Shown here in pieces: positions 51,496 through 62,906 of a stretch of 64,000 nucleotides of DNA. The notes under the pieces are model-generated. The model ran no database searches, was not told the DNA's origin, and was given only the letters and a program-made list of their open reading frames with translations. The translations under genes and the position numbers were made by a program. The stretch's first letter is position 1, and every line of letters begins with the position of its first letter. This DNA comes from Paracoccus limosus. GTDB lineage: Bacteria; Pseudomonadota; Alphaproteobacteria; Rhodobacterales; Rhodobacteraceae. The stretch is from positions 1-64,000 of the forward strand of contig NZ_WMIF01000009.1 of NCBI RefSeq assembly GCF_009711185.1. Direction: 5' to 3'.

Positions 51496-52676
51496 AGGAA
51501 GGACACTCCGGGACCAACGGGGAAAAGACCAAGATGCGCCGCGACGCTGGCGCCGATATCGCTGAAACCGACCAGCCCGACAGGCCGCAACCCATAGCCC
51601 CAGCCCAGAACCGGCACGCGTTCGCGCGTGTGGTCGGTGCCGCGCCAGCTGGGATCATTGCCGTGATCGGCGGTAAAGATTGCAAGGTCGCCGGGGCGCA
51701 GCCGCGCGATCAGCTGCCCGGCGACGGTATCAAACCATTCCAGCGCGGTGGCATAGCCGGCGATGTCGCGGCGATGGCCATAAACGCTGTCGAATTCGAC
51801 GAAATTGGCGAATGTCAGGCTGCCCGGTTCGGCCTCATCACCCAGACGCAGCAGGTGCCGGGCCAGGTCGGCGTCGGATTTGCCCTTGTGCAGATGTGCG
51901 ATGCCACGATGCGAGAAGATGTCGCCGATCTTGCCGATGGCATGGGTCGGACGCCCCGCGGCAGTTGCCGCGTCCAGAATGGTCTGGCCGGGCGGCGCGA
52001 TGGCGTAATCGCGGCGGTTGGCGGTGCGCCGGAACGCGCCGGGCTGGCCGGTAAAGGGCCGGGTGATGACCCGGCCAACGCGCAGCGGATGCACCAGCGC
52101 CGCCACCTCGCGACAGAGCCGCTCGAGCCGCTCAAGGCCAAAGCTGTCCTCATGCGCGGCGATCTGCAGCACGCTGTCGACCGAGGTATAGCAGATCGGC
52201 CAGCCGCTTTGCAGATGCGCGGGGCCCAGCTGCTCGATGATCTCGGTGCCGGACGCGTGTTCATCACCCAGAATGCCCTCGGTGCCGGCCAGCCGCGCAA
52301 TGGCCGCCGAAAGCTCGGGCGGAAAGCTGGGCCGGGTATTCGGGAAATAGTGCCAGTCCCAGGGGACGGGCACGCCCGCGATCTCCCAATGGCCAGAAGG
52401 TGTATCCTTGCCGCGCGAGATCTCGGTCGCGGCCCCCCACAGGCCCTGCGGCGCAGCGCCAAGGCCCGACGCCTCATCGCCGCTGGCCAGCCGGACCGCC
52501 GCCCCCAGCCCCAGCCGGTCGAGGTTCGGCATATGCAGCGGCTGCGCCTGCGCGATATGGGCCAGCGTATTGGCGCCGGTATCGGGCAGGCCGGCGTTGA
52601 AATAGCTTGCGGCATCCGGCGCACCGCCGATGCCGACCGAGTCCATCACGATGAGAAAGGCGCGGTTCCCGTTCAT
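51492..52676 (-). CDS. deoB: Phosphopentomutase, 394 aa
   Basis: Moves phosphate between C1 and C5 of ribose or deoxyribose, linking nucleoside phosphorolysis to central metabolism. It is an alkaline-phosphatase-fold enzyme with metal-binding [12 protein letters not shown] at the start, DTGANT, the segment [16 protein letters not shown] ([12 protein letters not shown]), and [19 protein letters not shown] near the end. Length is normal. Both ends overlap neighbours by four bases (deoA upstream, add downstream). Confidence 0.96.
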   Translation of the reverse strand: MNGNRAFLIVMDSVGIGGAPDAASYFNAGLPDTGANTLAHIAQAQPLHMPNLDRLGLGAAVRLASGDEASGLGAAPQGLWGAATEISRGKDTPSGHWEIAGVPVPWDWHYFPNTRPSFPPELSAAIARLAGTEGILGDEHASGTEIIEQLGPAHLQSGWPICYTSVDSVLQIAAHEDSFGLERLERLCREVAALVHPLRVGRVITRPFTGQPGAFRRTANRRDYAIAPPGQTILDAATAAGRPTHAIGKIGDIFSHRGIAHLHKGKSDADLARHLLRLGDEAEPGSLTFANFVEFDSVYGHRRDIAGYATALEWFDTVAGQLIARLRPGDLAIFTADHGNDPSWRGTDHTRERVPVLGWGYGLRPVGLVGFSDIGASVAAHLGLFPVGPGVSFL

Positions 52677-53962
52677 TTCGGCAGCACCTCATGGCGGATC
52701 AACGGGCCGGGCGCCGGGCCGTCGCCCAACAGATAGGCGGCTTGCAGCGTAGCAACGGCGGCCTCGGCGGCAGCGGGGCTGGCGGCGTGGACAAAACCCA
52801 GCGGCCGGCCGGCCTCGGCCGTCTCGCCGATGCGCAGCAGGTCCGAAAAGCCCACGCGCGGGTCGACGCGGTCCGCCGCCCGCAACCGACCGCCGCCAAG
52901 CGCGACCACGGCATGGCCGATGGCCTCGACATCTATCGCGGCCACGCGGCCCATGGCGGGCACCGGACGGATCACCGGCGCCGGGGCCAGATGGCGGTCG
53001 GGATGTTCCAGCAAATCGGCCGGCCCGCCCTGCGCCGCGATCATGCGGGCAAACCGCTCGGCCGCAGCGCCGGAACCCAGCGCCTGCGCCGCCCCGGCAT
53101 CATCAAGCCCGCCCAGATCCAGACAGGCCTCGGACAGGTCCAGCGACAGATCACGCAGCGCGCCGGGCGCCCCGGTCAGCACGGCAATCGCCTCGCGCAG
53201 TTCCAGTGCATTGCCGGCAGCACGGCCCAGCGGCTGGTCCATGTCGGTGACAAAGGCATGCGAGCGGCAGCCGGCGCCGCTGGCCGTATCGACCAGCGCA
53301 CGCGCCAGCCGATGCGCCGCGTCAAAGCTGCGCAGAAAGGCGCCCGAGCCCTGTTTGACATCCAGCACCAGCCCGTCCAGCCCCGCCGCCAGCTTCTTGG
53401 ACAGGATCGAGGCGCAGATCAGCTCGACCGAGCCCACCGTCGCGCTTTCGTCGCGGATGCCGTAAAGGCGGGCATCGGCCGGGGCCAGATCGGGCCCCGC
53501 CGCGACGATGGCGCAGCCGACCTCGGCCACGACGCGGCGCAGTTCGGCCTCGGGCAGGTCGCAGCGCAGGCCCGGCACTGCCTCGAGCTTGTCGAGCGTG
53601 CCGCCGGTATGGCCCAGACCCCGCCCCGAAATCATCGGGCAGAATGCCCCGCAAGCCGCCAGCACCGGCGCCAGCACCAGACTGACCGTGTCGCCGATGC
53701 CACCGGTGGAGTGTTTGTCCAGCATCGGGCCGGGCAGATCCCATTGCATGACGCGGCCGGAATCGCGCATCGCCTGCGTCAGCGCCAGCCGCCCCGGATC
53801 GTCCAGACCGCGCAACAGCACCGCCATGGCGAATGCGGCGGCCTGCGCATCGGTGATCCAGCCGCGCGTCAGCCCTGTGGCGATCAGCCGCGCGCTGGCC
53901 TCGTCCAGCCCGCGACCGTCGCGGATCGCGGCGATGACCGGGCGCGGATCGGCTGGGCTCAT
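52673..53962 (-). CDS. deoA: Thymidine phosphorylase, 429 aa
   Basis: Cleaves thymidine (and deoxyuridine) to base plus deoxyribose-1-phosphate. Signatures are [19 protein letters not shown] (phosphate and substrate binding), [20 protein letters not shown] and [11 protein letters not shown]. The frame is open for another 82 codons upstream in antisense of cdd's other frame, but [20 protein letters not shown] is the family start and its ATG overlaps the cdd stop by four bases. Its sugar phosphate product is the DeoB substrate. Confidence 0.96.
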   Translation of the reverse strand: MSPADPRPVIAAIRDGRGLDEASARLIATGLTRGWITDAQAAAFAMAVLLRGLDDPGRLALTQAMRDSGRVMQWDLPGPMLDKHSTGGIGDTVSLVLAPVLAACGAFCPMISGRGLGHTGGTLDKLEAVPGLRCDLPEAELRRVVAEVGCAIVAAGPDLAPADARLYGIRDESATVGSVELICASILSKKLAAGLDGLVLDVKQGSGAFLRSFDAAHRLARALVDTASGAGCRSHAFVTDMDQPLGRAAGNALELREAIAVLTGAPGALRDLSLDLSEACLDLGGLDDAGAAQALGSGAAAERFARMIAAQGGPADLLEHPDRHLAPAPVIRPVPAMGRVAAIDVEAIGHAVVALGGGRLRAADRVDPRVGFSDLLRIGETAEAGRPLGFVHAASPAAAEAAVATLQAAYLLGDGPAPGPLIRHEVLPK

Positions 53963-54354
53963 TCGCTGCCCGACATATGCGAGGCATCGAAACGCCCCGG
54001 CAGCAGCGCGGAGATGGTCGTCCGAAGCTCCTGCCCCGAGGTGGTGGCCAGCAGCACCGGCGTGTCGGGCCTGCCGAATTCGGCCAGCTTTTGCCGGCAA
54101 CCGCCGCAGGGCGGCACCGGGCTTGGGCTGTCGGCGATCACCGCCACCTCGACCAGCTCCGTTTCGCCCGAGGCGACCATCAGCGCGATGGCCCCGGCCT
54201 CGGCGCAAGTGCCCTCGGGATAGGCGACATTTTCCACATTGCAGCCGTGATAGATGGCGCCCGAGGCACCGCGCACCGCCGCGCCGACCTTGAACCGAGA
54301 ATAGGGCACATAGGCCCTGTCCCGCACTGCCCGCGCCGCCTCCAGAAGCGTCAT
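53959..54354 (-). CDS. cdd: Cytidine deaminase, 131 aa
   Basis: Zinc enzyme converting cytidine and deoxycytidine to uridine and deoxyuridine. Motifs are NVENVAYPEGTCAEAGAI (zinc Cys and catalytic Glu) and PPCGGCRQKL (zinc cysteine pair). Short tetrameric type by length. It is the first gene of cdd-deoA-deoB-add-upp; its promoter should lie in the 148 bases shared with the divergent maeB gene. No deoC or deoR-type regulator is visible in the operon. Confidence 0.96.
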   Translation of the reverse strand: MTLLEAARAVRDRAYVPYSRFKVGAAVRGASGAIYHGCNVENVAYPEGTCAEAGAIALMVASGETELVEVAVIADSPSPVPPCGGCRQKLAEFGRPDTPVLLATTSGQELRTTISALLPGRFDASHMSGSE

Positions 54355-54502
54355 GCCCAGCCCTTCACATCATCGTTGCCCCTTGTCTGGCATCATTGCG
54401 CGCGCCACCGCAGGGTTGCAAGTCCGCCAACAGCGCCCACACCCCCTGTTCCCCGGCGAAGAATTAGTTTAACGCTGAACCATCTTGAGAGGAGGTCGCC
54501 CG

Positions 54503-56782
<2,280 letters not shown>

Positions 56783-56800
56783 TTCGATCCCGAACCCACG

Positions 56801-56838
56801 AACGCGCGGCGATTTTTTGCAAAACGCCGCGCGTTTTT
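56801..56838 (+). terminator. Rho-independent terminator after maeB
   Basis: An 11-bp stem (AACGCGCGGCG with CGCCGCGCGTT) around a T-rich loop, followed by TTTCT within a GTTTTT run, 18 bases past the stop. The loop itself contains TTTTTTGCAAAA, resembling the motif repeated upstream of prpE. Confidence 0.85.
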
Positions 56839-56861
56839 CTGTTCCCCGCAAAGCGCACGCC

Positions 56862-56911
56862 ATTTTGCAAAATACGCGTGCCGACTGAGACAATTTCTGC
56901 AAAATTCTGCA
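56862..56911 (+). promoter_or_regulatory. TTTGCAAA-type operator sites upstream of prpE
   Basis: A perfect palindrome ATTTTGCAAAAT (56862-56873) is followed by a tandem pair, TTCTGCAAAA and TTCTGCATG (56895-56912). TTTGCAAA repeats are bound by PccR/RamB-type short-chain acyl-CoA regulators of propionate and acetate genes in Rhodobacter and actinobacteria. Position just before a propionyl-CoA synthetase makes this the likely control region; the regulator itself is not in the window. Confidence 0.6.
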
Positions 56912-56999
56912 TGCGCCGCGCCCGCTTTGGGCGATAACAGCCTTGCCGGCCTTGCCGCCCCGCGCCTAGATCGCGGCAGTTTTGGGGAGGAGGAACGTC

Positions 57000-58904
57000 A
57001 TGGGCTATCGCGAGATCTATTCTGCCTGGCAGGCCGATCCGGAGGCATTCTGGATGCAGGCCGCCGAGGCGATCGACTGGGTCCGCAAACCGTCGAAGGC
57101 GCTTTTCGACGAAAACGCCCCGATCTACGAATGGTTCTCGGATGGCATGGTCAATGCCTGCTGGAACGCCGTCGACCGCCATGTCGAGGCCGGGCGCGGC
57201 GACCAGATCGCCATCATGCACGAAAGCCCGATCACGCTCTCGACCAAGGGGCTGACCTATGCCCAGCTGCAAAAGCGTGTGGCCTCGCTGGCCGGCGCGC
57301 TGCGGATGCGCGGCGTCGAAAAGGGCGACCGCGTCATCATCTACATGCCGATGATCCCCGAGGCGCTCGAAGCGATGCTGGCCTGCGCCCGTCTCGGCGC
57401 CATCCATTCGGTAGTTTTCGGCGGTTTTGCCGCCAGCGAACTGGCCGTGCGCATCGACGATTGCCAACCCAAGGCGATCATTGCCGCCTCTTGCGGGTTG
57501 GAGCCGAACCGGGTCGTGCATTACAAGCCGCTTCTGGACGCCGCCATCGATCAGGCCAGCCACAAGCCGGAATTTTGCGTCATCTTCCAGCGCGAACAAG
57601 AGGTCGCCAAGCTGATCGAGGGTCGCGATTTCAGCTGGCACGGTTTCCAATATGGCGTGAAGCCCGCCGAATGCGTCCCGGTCGAGGGCAATCACCCGGC
57701 CTATATCCTTTACACCTCGGGTACGACCGGCCAGCCCAAGGGCGTGGTGCGCCACACCGCCGGCCATCTGGTCGCGCTGCAATGGTCGATGAAGAACATC
57801 TACAATATCGAGGCTGGCGACCGCTTCTGGGCCGCCTCGGACGTGGGTTGGGTCGTCGGCCACAGCTATATCTGTTATGGCCCGTTGATCGCCGGCGGCA
57901 CCACCGTGGTCTTCGAAGGCAAGCCGGTCGGCACGCCGCATCCGGGCGTGTTCTGGCGCATCATCCAGAACCACCGCATCAAAAGCTTCTTTACCGCACC
58001 CACCGCGCTGCGCGCGATCCGGCGCGAGGATCCGAACGGCGAATGGATCCGGCGCTACAAGCTGCATGACCTGCAGGCACTGTTCCTGGCCGGCGAGCGC
58101 GCCGATCCCGATACGGTGAAATGGGCCCAAGACCATCTGGGCGTCCCCGTGGTCGATCACTGGTGGCAGACGGAAACCGGCTGGGCCATCGCGGCCAACC
58201 CCATCGGCATCGAGACGCTGCCGACCAAACTTGGCAGCCCTTCGGTGCCGATGCCCGGCTATGACGTGCAGGTGCTGGACGAAGGCGGCAACCCGGTGCC
58301 CCCCGGCACGCTGGGCGCTATCGCCATCAAGCTGCCCCTGCCCCCCGGCACGCTGCCGACACTGTGGAATGCCGAAAGCCGCTTCCGCAAAAGCTATCTC
58401 GACCATTTCCCGGGCTATTACGAAACCGGCGATGCGGGCTATGTCGACGAGGACGGCTATCTCTACATCATGGCGCGCACCGATGACGTGATCAACGTCG
58501 CCGGCCATCGCCTCTCGACCGGCGCGATGGAGGAAGTGCTGGCCAGCCACCCCGCCGTCGCCGAATGCGCCGTCATCGGCGTGGCCGACAGCCTCAAGGG
58601 CCAGTCGCCGCTGGGCTTCCTCTGCCTCAAGGCCGGGGTCGACACGCCCCATGCCAAGGTGGTCGCCGAGGTGGTCAAGCTGGTGCGCGAACGCATCGGC
58701 CCGGTCGCGGCCTTCAAGGAAGCCTGCGTCGTGGACCGCCTGCCCAAGACCCGCTCGGGCAAGATCCTGCGCGCCACGATGGCGAAGATCGCCGATGGCG
58801 AGGCCTTCAAGATGCCCGCCACCATCGACGATCCGGCAGTTCTGGACGAAATCACCGAGGCGCTGCGCCAACTGGGCTATCCGCAGGTCGCGACAGCAGG
58901 CTGA
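57000..58904 (+). CDS. prpE: Propionyl-CoA synthetase (acyl-CoA synthetase, AMP-forming), 634 aa
   Basis: An ANL-superfamily ligase that activates propionate (and acetate) to the CoA thioester. Motifs are the P-loop YTSGTTGQPKGV, WWQTETGW, YYETGDAGYVDEDGYLYIMARTDDVINVAGHRLS, and PKTRSGKILR with the catalytic, usually acylation-controlled Lys588. The N-terminal segment (DGMVNACWNAVDRHVEAGRGDQIAIMHESPI) matches PrpE better than acetyl-CoA synthetase. GGGGAGGAGG before the ATG at 57000 is a very strong ribosome site. TTTGCAAA-like repeats precede it and an extragenic palindrome follows. Acetate as main substrate cannot be excluded. Confidence 0.93.
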   Translation: MGYREIYSAWQADPEAFWMQAAEAIDWVRKPSKALFDENAPIYEWFSDGMVNACWNAVDRHVEAGRGDQIAIMHESPITLSTKGLTYAQLQKRVASLAGALRMRGVEKGDRVIIYMPMIPEALEAMLACARLGAIHSVVFGGFAASELAVRIDDCQPKAIIAASCGLEPNRVVHYKPLLDAAIDQASHKPEFCVIFQREQEVAKLIEGRDFSWHGFQYGVKPAECVPVEGNHPAYILYTSGTTGQPKGVVRHTAGHLVALQWSMKNIYNIEAGDRFWAASDVGWVVGHSYICYGPLIAGGTTVVFEGKPVGTPHPGVFWRIIQNHRIKSFFTAPTALRAIRREDPNGEWIRRYKLHDLQALFLAGERADPDTVKWAQDHLGVPVVDHWWQTETGWAIAANPIGIETLPTKLGSPSVPMPGYDVQVLDEGGNPVPPGTLGAIAIKLPLPPGTLPTLWNAESRFRKSYLDHFPGYYETGDAGYVDEDGYLYIMARTDDVINVAGHRLSTGAMEEVLASHPAVAECAVIGVADSLKGQSPLGFLCLKAGVDTPHAKVVAEVVKLVRERIGPVAAFKEACVVDRLPKTRSGKILRATMAKIADGEAFKMPATIDDPAVLDEITEALRQLGYPQVATAG

Positions 58905-58929
58905 CCGCGGCGCCTACGGCAGCGCCGCA

Positions 58930-59030
58930 TGGGTATTTGGAAAATGGCGAAAGACCGGACGGCGCGCCCGCTGCTCCGGTTCTTTCGTGGTCAAATATCC
59001 TCGGGGGTCCGGGGGCAGACAGCCCCCGGT
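58930..59030. repeat. Extragenic palindromic repeat, copy 2, between prpE and aroA
   Basis: The unit TTCTTTCGTGGTCAAATATCC plus a GC-rich palindrome (GGGGGTCCGGGGGCAGACAGCCCCC) at 58979-59030 matches the copy at 27016-27060. Here an inverted partner, GGGTATTTGG...GGCGAAAG (58931-58953), precedes it, so the whole can fold into a long imperfect stem. It sits between two convergent genes and may end both transcripts. Confidence 0.65.
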
Positions 59031-59039
59031 GCCATGGTC

Positions 59040-60371
59040 TCAGGCGATCTCGGCGCCCAAAGCCTGCATCAGCGGCAGGAAATCGGGGAAGGAGGTCGCG
59101 ATCGGGCTGCCGTCATCGACGCTGATCGGCTGCTGCGAGGCCAGACCGGCAACGAGGAAGGACATGGCGATGCGGTGGTCGATATGGGTCGCCGCCGTAG
59201 CGCCGCCCGTCAGCCCGCCGGTGCCTTCGACGGTCATGCTGTCCTCGGTCGAGGTGACCTTGGCGCCATTGGCGATCAGCCCGTCTTCCATCGCGGCGAT
59301 GCGGTCGCTTTCCTTGACGCGCAATTCATGCACGCCCTGCATCACCGTCATGCCTTCGGCGAAGCAGGCGATGACCGACAGGATCGGAAACTCGTCGATC
59401 ATGCTGGCGGCGCGTTCGGCGGGAACGGTCACGCCCTTCAGCGCCGAGTGGCGGACCAGCAGGTCAGCGACGGGCTCGCCGCCCTCTTCGCGCTGGTTTT
59501 CAAAGGTAATGTCGGCGCCCATTTCCACGAGCGTGACATAGAGGCCATCGCGGGTCGGGTTGCGGCTGACGCCGGGCACACGGATTTCCGAGCCGGGCAC
59601 GATCAGCGCCGCCGCCACCGGAAAGGCCGCGCTGGAGGGGTCGCGCGGCACCGCGACCGGTTGCGGTTTCAGCTCGGGGCGGCCAGTCAGGGTGATGACG
59701 CGGCCCTCGTCGGTGATCTCGGTGGTGATGGTGGCGCCAAAGCCTGCCAGCATGCGCTCGGTATGGTCGCGGGTCGGCTCGGATTCGATGACCACGGTCT
59801 GCCCGGGCGCGTTCAGCCCGGCGAGCAGCACCGCCGATTTGATCTGAGCGCTGGCGACCGGGGTCTTGTAGCGCACCGGCACCGGATCGGCGGCGCCCTT
59901 GATCGTCACCGGCAGGCGCTTGCCTTCGCGCGCGGTGACCTCGCAGCCGAAGAGTTCCAGCGGGTCGGTCACCCGCCCCATCGGGCGGCGCGACAGGCTG
60001 GCATCGCCGGTGAAGGTGGCAGAGATCGGCGTGGTCGCCATCGCCCCCATGATCAGCCGCACGCCGGTGCCGGAGTTGCCGCAATCGATCACGCCCTCGG
60101 GCTCCGCAAAGCCGCCGACGCCGACGCCGTTGACCTTCCATTCACCGATCCCCAGACGCTCGATCTGCGCGCCAAAGGCCTGCATGGCCTTGGCGGTGTC
60201 CAGCACGTCCTGTCCTTCCAGAAGGCCGGTGATATGCGTCTCGCCAACCGACAGCGCGCCGAGGATCAGCGCGCGGTGGCTGATCGACTTGTCGCCGGGG
60301 ATGCGGGCCTCGCCCCTGAGCGGGCCCGAGCGGCGCGCGGTCATCGGAAGCGGTTCGGCGGAATGTGACAT
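59040..60371 (-). CDS. aroA: 3-phosphoshikimate 1-carboxyvinyltransferase (EPSP synthase, class II type), 443 aa
   Basis: Joins shikimate-3-phosphate and PEP in aromatic amino-acid synthesis. Motifs are [65 protein letters not shown] and [13 protein letters not shown]. The overall pattern is close to the Agrobacterium CP4-type class II enzyme, but the PEP-loop reads GNSGTG, with glycine where CP4 has alanine (GNAATG). The start [20 protein letters not shown] at 60371 fits family length; a longer open frame upstream is not needed. It converges on prpE across the extragenic repeat. Confidence 0.96.
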   Translation of the reverse strand: MSHSAEPLPMTARRSGPLRGEARIPGDKSISHRALILGALSVGETHITGLLEGQDVLDTAKAMQAFGAQIERLGIGEWKVNGVGVGGFAEPEGVIDCGNSGTGVRLIMGAMATTPISATFTGDASLSRRPMGRVTDPLELFGCEVTAREGKRLPVTIKGAADPVPVRYKTPVASAQIKSAVLLAGLNAPGQTVVIESEPTRDHTERMLAGFGATITTEITDEGRVITLTGRPELKPQPVAVPRDPSSAAFPVAAALIVPGSEIRVPGVSRNPTRDGLYVTLVEMGADITFENQREEGGEPVADLLVRHSALKGVTVPAERAASMIDEFPILSVIACFAEGMTVMQGVHELRVKESDRIAAMEDGLIANGAKVTSTEDSMTVEGTGGLTGGATAATHIDHRIAMSFLVAGLASQQPISVDDGSPIATSFPDFLPLMQALGAEIA

Positions 60372-60448
60372 CGGGGCCCCCTCGTGCTTGTCGCGCAAGG
60401 TGATAGCGGTCACGGGCGCCGGGCGCAATGCGCCGGAGTGGCGCGCCC

Positions 60449-60487
60449 CGAATTCAGCCGGTGAATTCAGCCCGTGCCGAATTCAAC
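60449..60487. repeat. Three short GAATTCARCC direct repeats
   Basis: CGAATTCAGCC, TGAATTCAGCC and CGAATTCAACC occur in series (about 60449, 60462 and 60478), the last overlapping the trmB stop codon. Unequal spacing argues against a designed array; it may reflect slippage at the gene end. Confidence 0.5.
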
Positions 60488-61193
60488 CCTGCCGGCGGAA
60501 GGTGACGTAATGCGGCACCCGGCCCTCGCGCAGGGCTTTTTGCTCATAACGGGTCGACAGCCAGTCGTCCCAAGGCTGCGGCCCTTCATGGACCAGATCG
60601 AATCCCGCGCCCGGCACCTCTTCCAGCGTCTGGCGGACATAATCGGGAATGTCGGTTGCCACGCGAAATTCGGCGCCGGGCTTCATGACACGGGCCAGCG
60701 GGATCAGATGCTCGGGCGTGACGAAGCGGCGGCGGTGGTGGCGCGCCTTGGGCCATGGATCGGGATAGTTCAGGAAAGCCTTGTCGATCGATTGCGCCGG
60801 CAGCACGTCCATCAGGTCGCGCGCATCGCCCGGATGCACGCTGACATTCTGCACTCCGGCGGCGCGGATCTTGCCCAGAAGCATGGCGACGCCGTTGATG
60901 AAGGGCTCGCAGCCGATGATGCCGATTTCGGGATAGCGCGCGGCCATGTGGACCATGTGCTCGCCGCCGCCAAAGCCGACCTCCAGCCAGACCGGGCGGG
61001 CATCGCCAAAGATCGTCGTGGGATCCACCGGCTTGCGTTCGGGGTTCTCAACATGGGTGATGCCGCGCGGCCGCAACTCGCCGAGATCCTCGGAGAGATA
61101 GCCCTTTTGCGACTGGCGCAGGGTCTTGCCATGACGGCGGCCGTAGAAGTTGCGGCGCGGCGGATTGGGATCGAATTCTGACTTTTCGCTCAT
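60483..61193 (-). CDS. trmB: tRNA (guanine-N7-)-methyltransferase, 236 aa
   Basis: Methylates G46 in the tRNA variable loop using S-adenosylmethionine. The SAM-binding segment is WLEVGFGGGEHMVHMAARYP, followed by GCEPFINGVAMLL and the active-site segment FLNYPDPWPKARHHRRRFV, all diagnostic of TrmB. The N-terminus (RRNFYGRRHGKTLRQSQ) is also typical. It is leftward, between aroA and rnj, 37 bases after the rnj stop, and may be transcribed with coaX-rnj. Confidence 0.97.
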   Translation of the reverse strand: MSEKSEFDPNPPRRNFYGRRHGKTLRQSQKGYLSEDLGELRPRGITHVENPERKPVDPTTIFGDARPVWLEVGFGGGEHMVHMAARYPEIGIIGCEPFINGVAMLLGKIRAAGVQNVSVHPGDARDLMDVLPAQSIDKAFLNYPDPWPKARHHRRRFVTPEHLIPLARVMKPGAEFRVATDIPDYVRQTLEEVPGAGFDLVHEGPQPWDDWLSTRYEQKALREGRVPHYVTFRRQG

Positions 61194-61229
61194 GCGGGGG
61201 CTTTGCCCGGCCCCCGCAGCAAGGTCAAG

Positions 61230-62906
61230 TCATTCCGCAGCAAGGCGCGAGATGATCACCGTCACCTCGGGTTTCTTGCCGATCTCCTCCATCGAGACCT
61301 GCCGGGTGATCTTGCGGATCGCCTCTTCCAGCTTGTCGTCATTGCGCACCGTCTTGCCATCGGCACGGTCCAGGAATTCGGCCAGCTCGCCCTCGATGCT
61401 TTGCGCCACCGGCACGCCGGCGCGACCGGTTTCGGGCAAGCCCGAAAGTTCAACCCAAGCGTCGGGCAGCGGGCTGTCATCCTCATCGATAATGACGGAA
61501 ACCATGGCATGACCGTTCAACGCCATGCGGATACGGTCGCGCACGACGCCGTCCATGGCGCCGATCAGCACGCTGCCGTCCAGATACAGCCGGCCGGTGT
61601 CGATCTGATCGACGACGCGCGGCACCGGGCCGGTCAGGTCGATCATGTCGCCATTGGTCGCCACCATCGCGGCCAGCCCCTTTTTCGTGGCCAGCTTGGC
61701 ATGTTCGCGCAGGTGCATGTGTTCGCCATGCATCGGGATGACGATCTGGGGTTTCAGCAGGTCATGCACCGCCTCGATATCGGGGCGGTTGGCATGGCCC
61801 GAGACGTGATAGACGCCGTCATCGGCATCGAACAGATCGACGCCCATTTCCGAAAGCTGGTTCTGGATGCGGATCACGCCGCGCTCATTGCCCGGAATAG
61901 TGCGGGACGAGAACAGGAAGCTGTCGCCCTCTTTCAGCTCGATGCCCAGATAACGGCCACGCGACAGCTGCGCGCTGGCGGCGCGGCGTTCGCCCTGACT
62001 GCCGGTCACGATCAAAAGCACCTTGTCGCGCGGCAGCTCGGCCGCCTCTTCGGGGCTGACGACCGGGGGAAAGCTGGTCAGGATGCCGGTTTCGATGCCG
62101 ACGGTGATCATCCGCCGCATGGCCCGGCCCAGCAAACAGATCTTGCGACCTGCCGCCACCCCGGCCTCGGCCAGCGTCTTCAACCGGGCGATGTTGCTGG
62201 CAAAGGTCGTGGCGACCACCATCTGGCGCTGCGCCATGACGAAATCAAGCAGCGGATTGGCCAGCAGCGCCTCGGACCGGCCGGGCTGCGGCGAAAAGAT
62301 ATTGGTGGAATCGCAGGCCAGCACCTTGATGCCCTGCCCTTCGCCCGCGATCTCGTGCCACATGATCGGATCAAAGGCCTCGCCCACCACGGGCGTGCCG
62401 TCCAGCTTGAAATCACCGGTATGCACGATACGGCCCGCCGGCGTGTCGATGATCAGCGCCGAGCTTTCCGGGATCGAATGGCTGATCGGCACGAATTGCA
62501 CCTGGAATGGGCCGGCGGTGATCACTTCGGGGCGCGGCGCGTGAATCTGCAACTGATCGACGGGCTGGCCCATCTCTTCCAGTTTTAGCCGGGCCAGCGC
62601 GCCGGTAAAGCGGCGGCAATGCACCGGCTTCTGGATCTTGGGCCAGAGCAGGCCAAGCGCACCGACGTGATCTTCATGCCCATGGGTGATGAAGATGCCC
62701 TCGATGCGGTCACGGTTGGCTTCCAGCCAGCCGACATCGGCCATGATCAGGTCGATCCCCGGCGCGCTGTCCATATCGCCGAAGGTCACGCCCAGATCGA
62801 CGACGATCAGCCGCTCGCGGCCGGGCTCGCCATAGCCATAGACATAGGCGTTCATGCCGATTTCGCCCGCGCCGCCCAGCGGCAGATATATCAGGCGCTC
62901 AGCCAT
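61230..62906 (-). CDS. rnj: Ribonuclease J, 558 aa
   Basis: A beta-CASP metallo-beta-lactamase nuclease for 5'-end-dependent RNA decay and rRNA maturation. The metal motif is FITHGHEDHVGALG (His75, His77, Asp79, His80), with further ligands in PISHSIPESSALII and VHTGDFKLD, and the beta-CASP domain carries VTGSQGERRAA and the C-terminal MHGEHMHL. Length is typical. The start MAERLIYLPLGGAGEIGMNAYVYG at 62906 overlaps the end of coaX by eight bases, so the two are coupled. Confidence 0.96.
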   Translation of the reverse strand: MAERLIYLPLGGAGEIGMNAYVYGYGEPGRERLIVVDLGVTFGDMDSAPGIDLIMADVGWLEANRDRIEGIFITHGHEDHVGALGLLWPKIQKPVHCRRFTGALARLKLEEMGQPVDQLQIHAPRPEVITAGPFQVQFVPISHSIPESSALIIDTPAGRIVHTGDFKLDGTPVVGEAFDPIMWHEIAGEGQGIKVLACDSTNIFSPQPGRSEALLANPLLDFVMAQRQMVVATTFASNIARLKTLAEAGVAAGRKICLLGRAMRRMITVGIETGILTSFPPVVSPEEAAELPRDKVLLIVTGSQGERRAASAQLSRGRYLGIELKEGDSFLFSSRTIPGNERGVIRIQNQLSEMGVDLFDADDGVYHVSGHANRPDIEAVHDLLKPQIVIPMHGEHMHLREHAKLATKKGLAAMVATNGDMIDLTGPVPRVVDQIDTGRLYLDGSVLIGAMDGVVRDRIRMALNGHAMVSVIIDEDDSPLPDAWVELSGLPETGRAGVPVAQSIEGELAEFLDRADGKTVRNDDKLEEAIRKITRQVSMEEIGKKPEVTVIISRLAAE

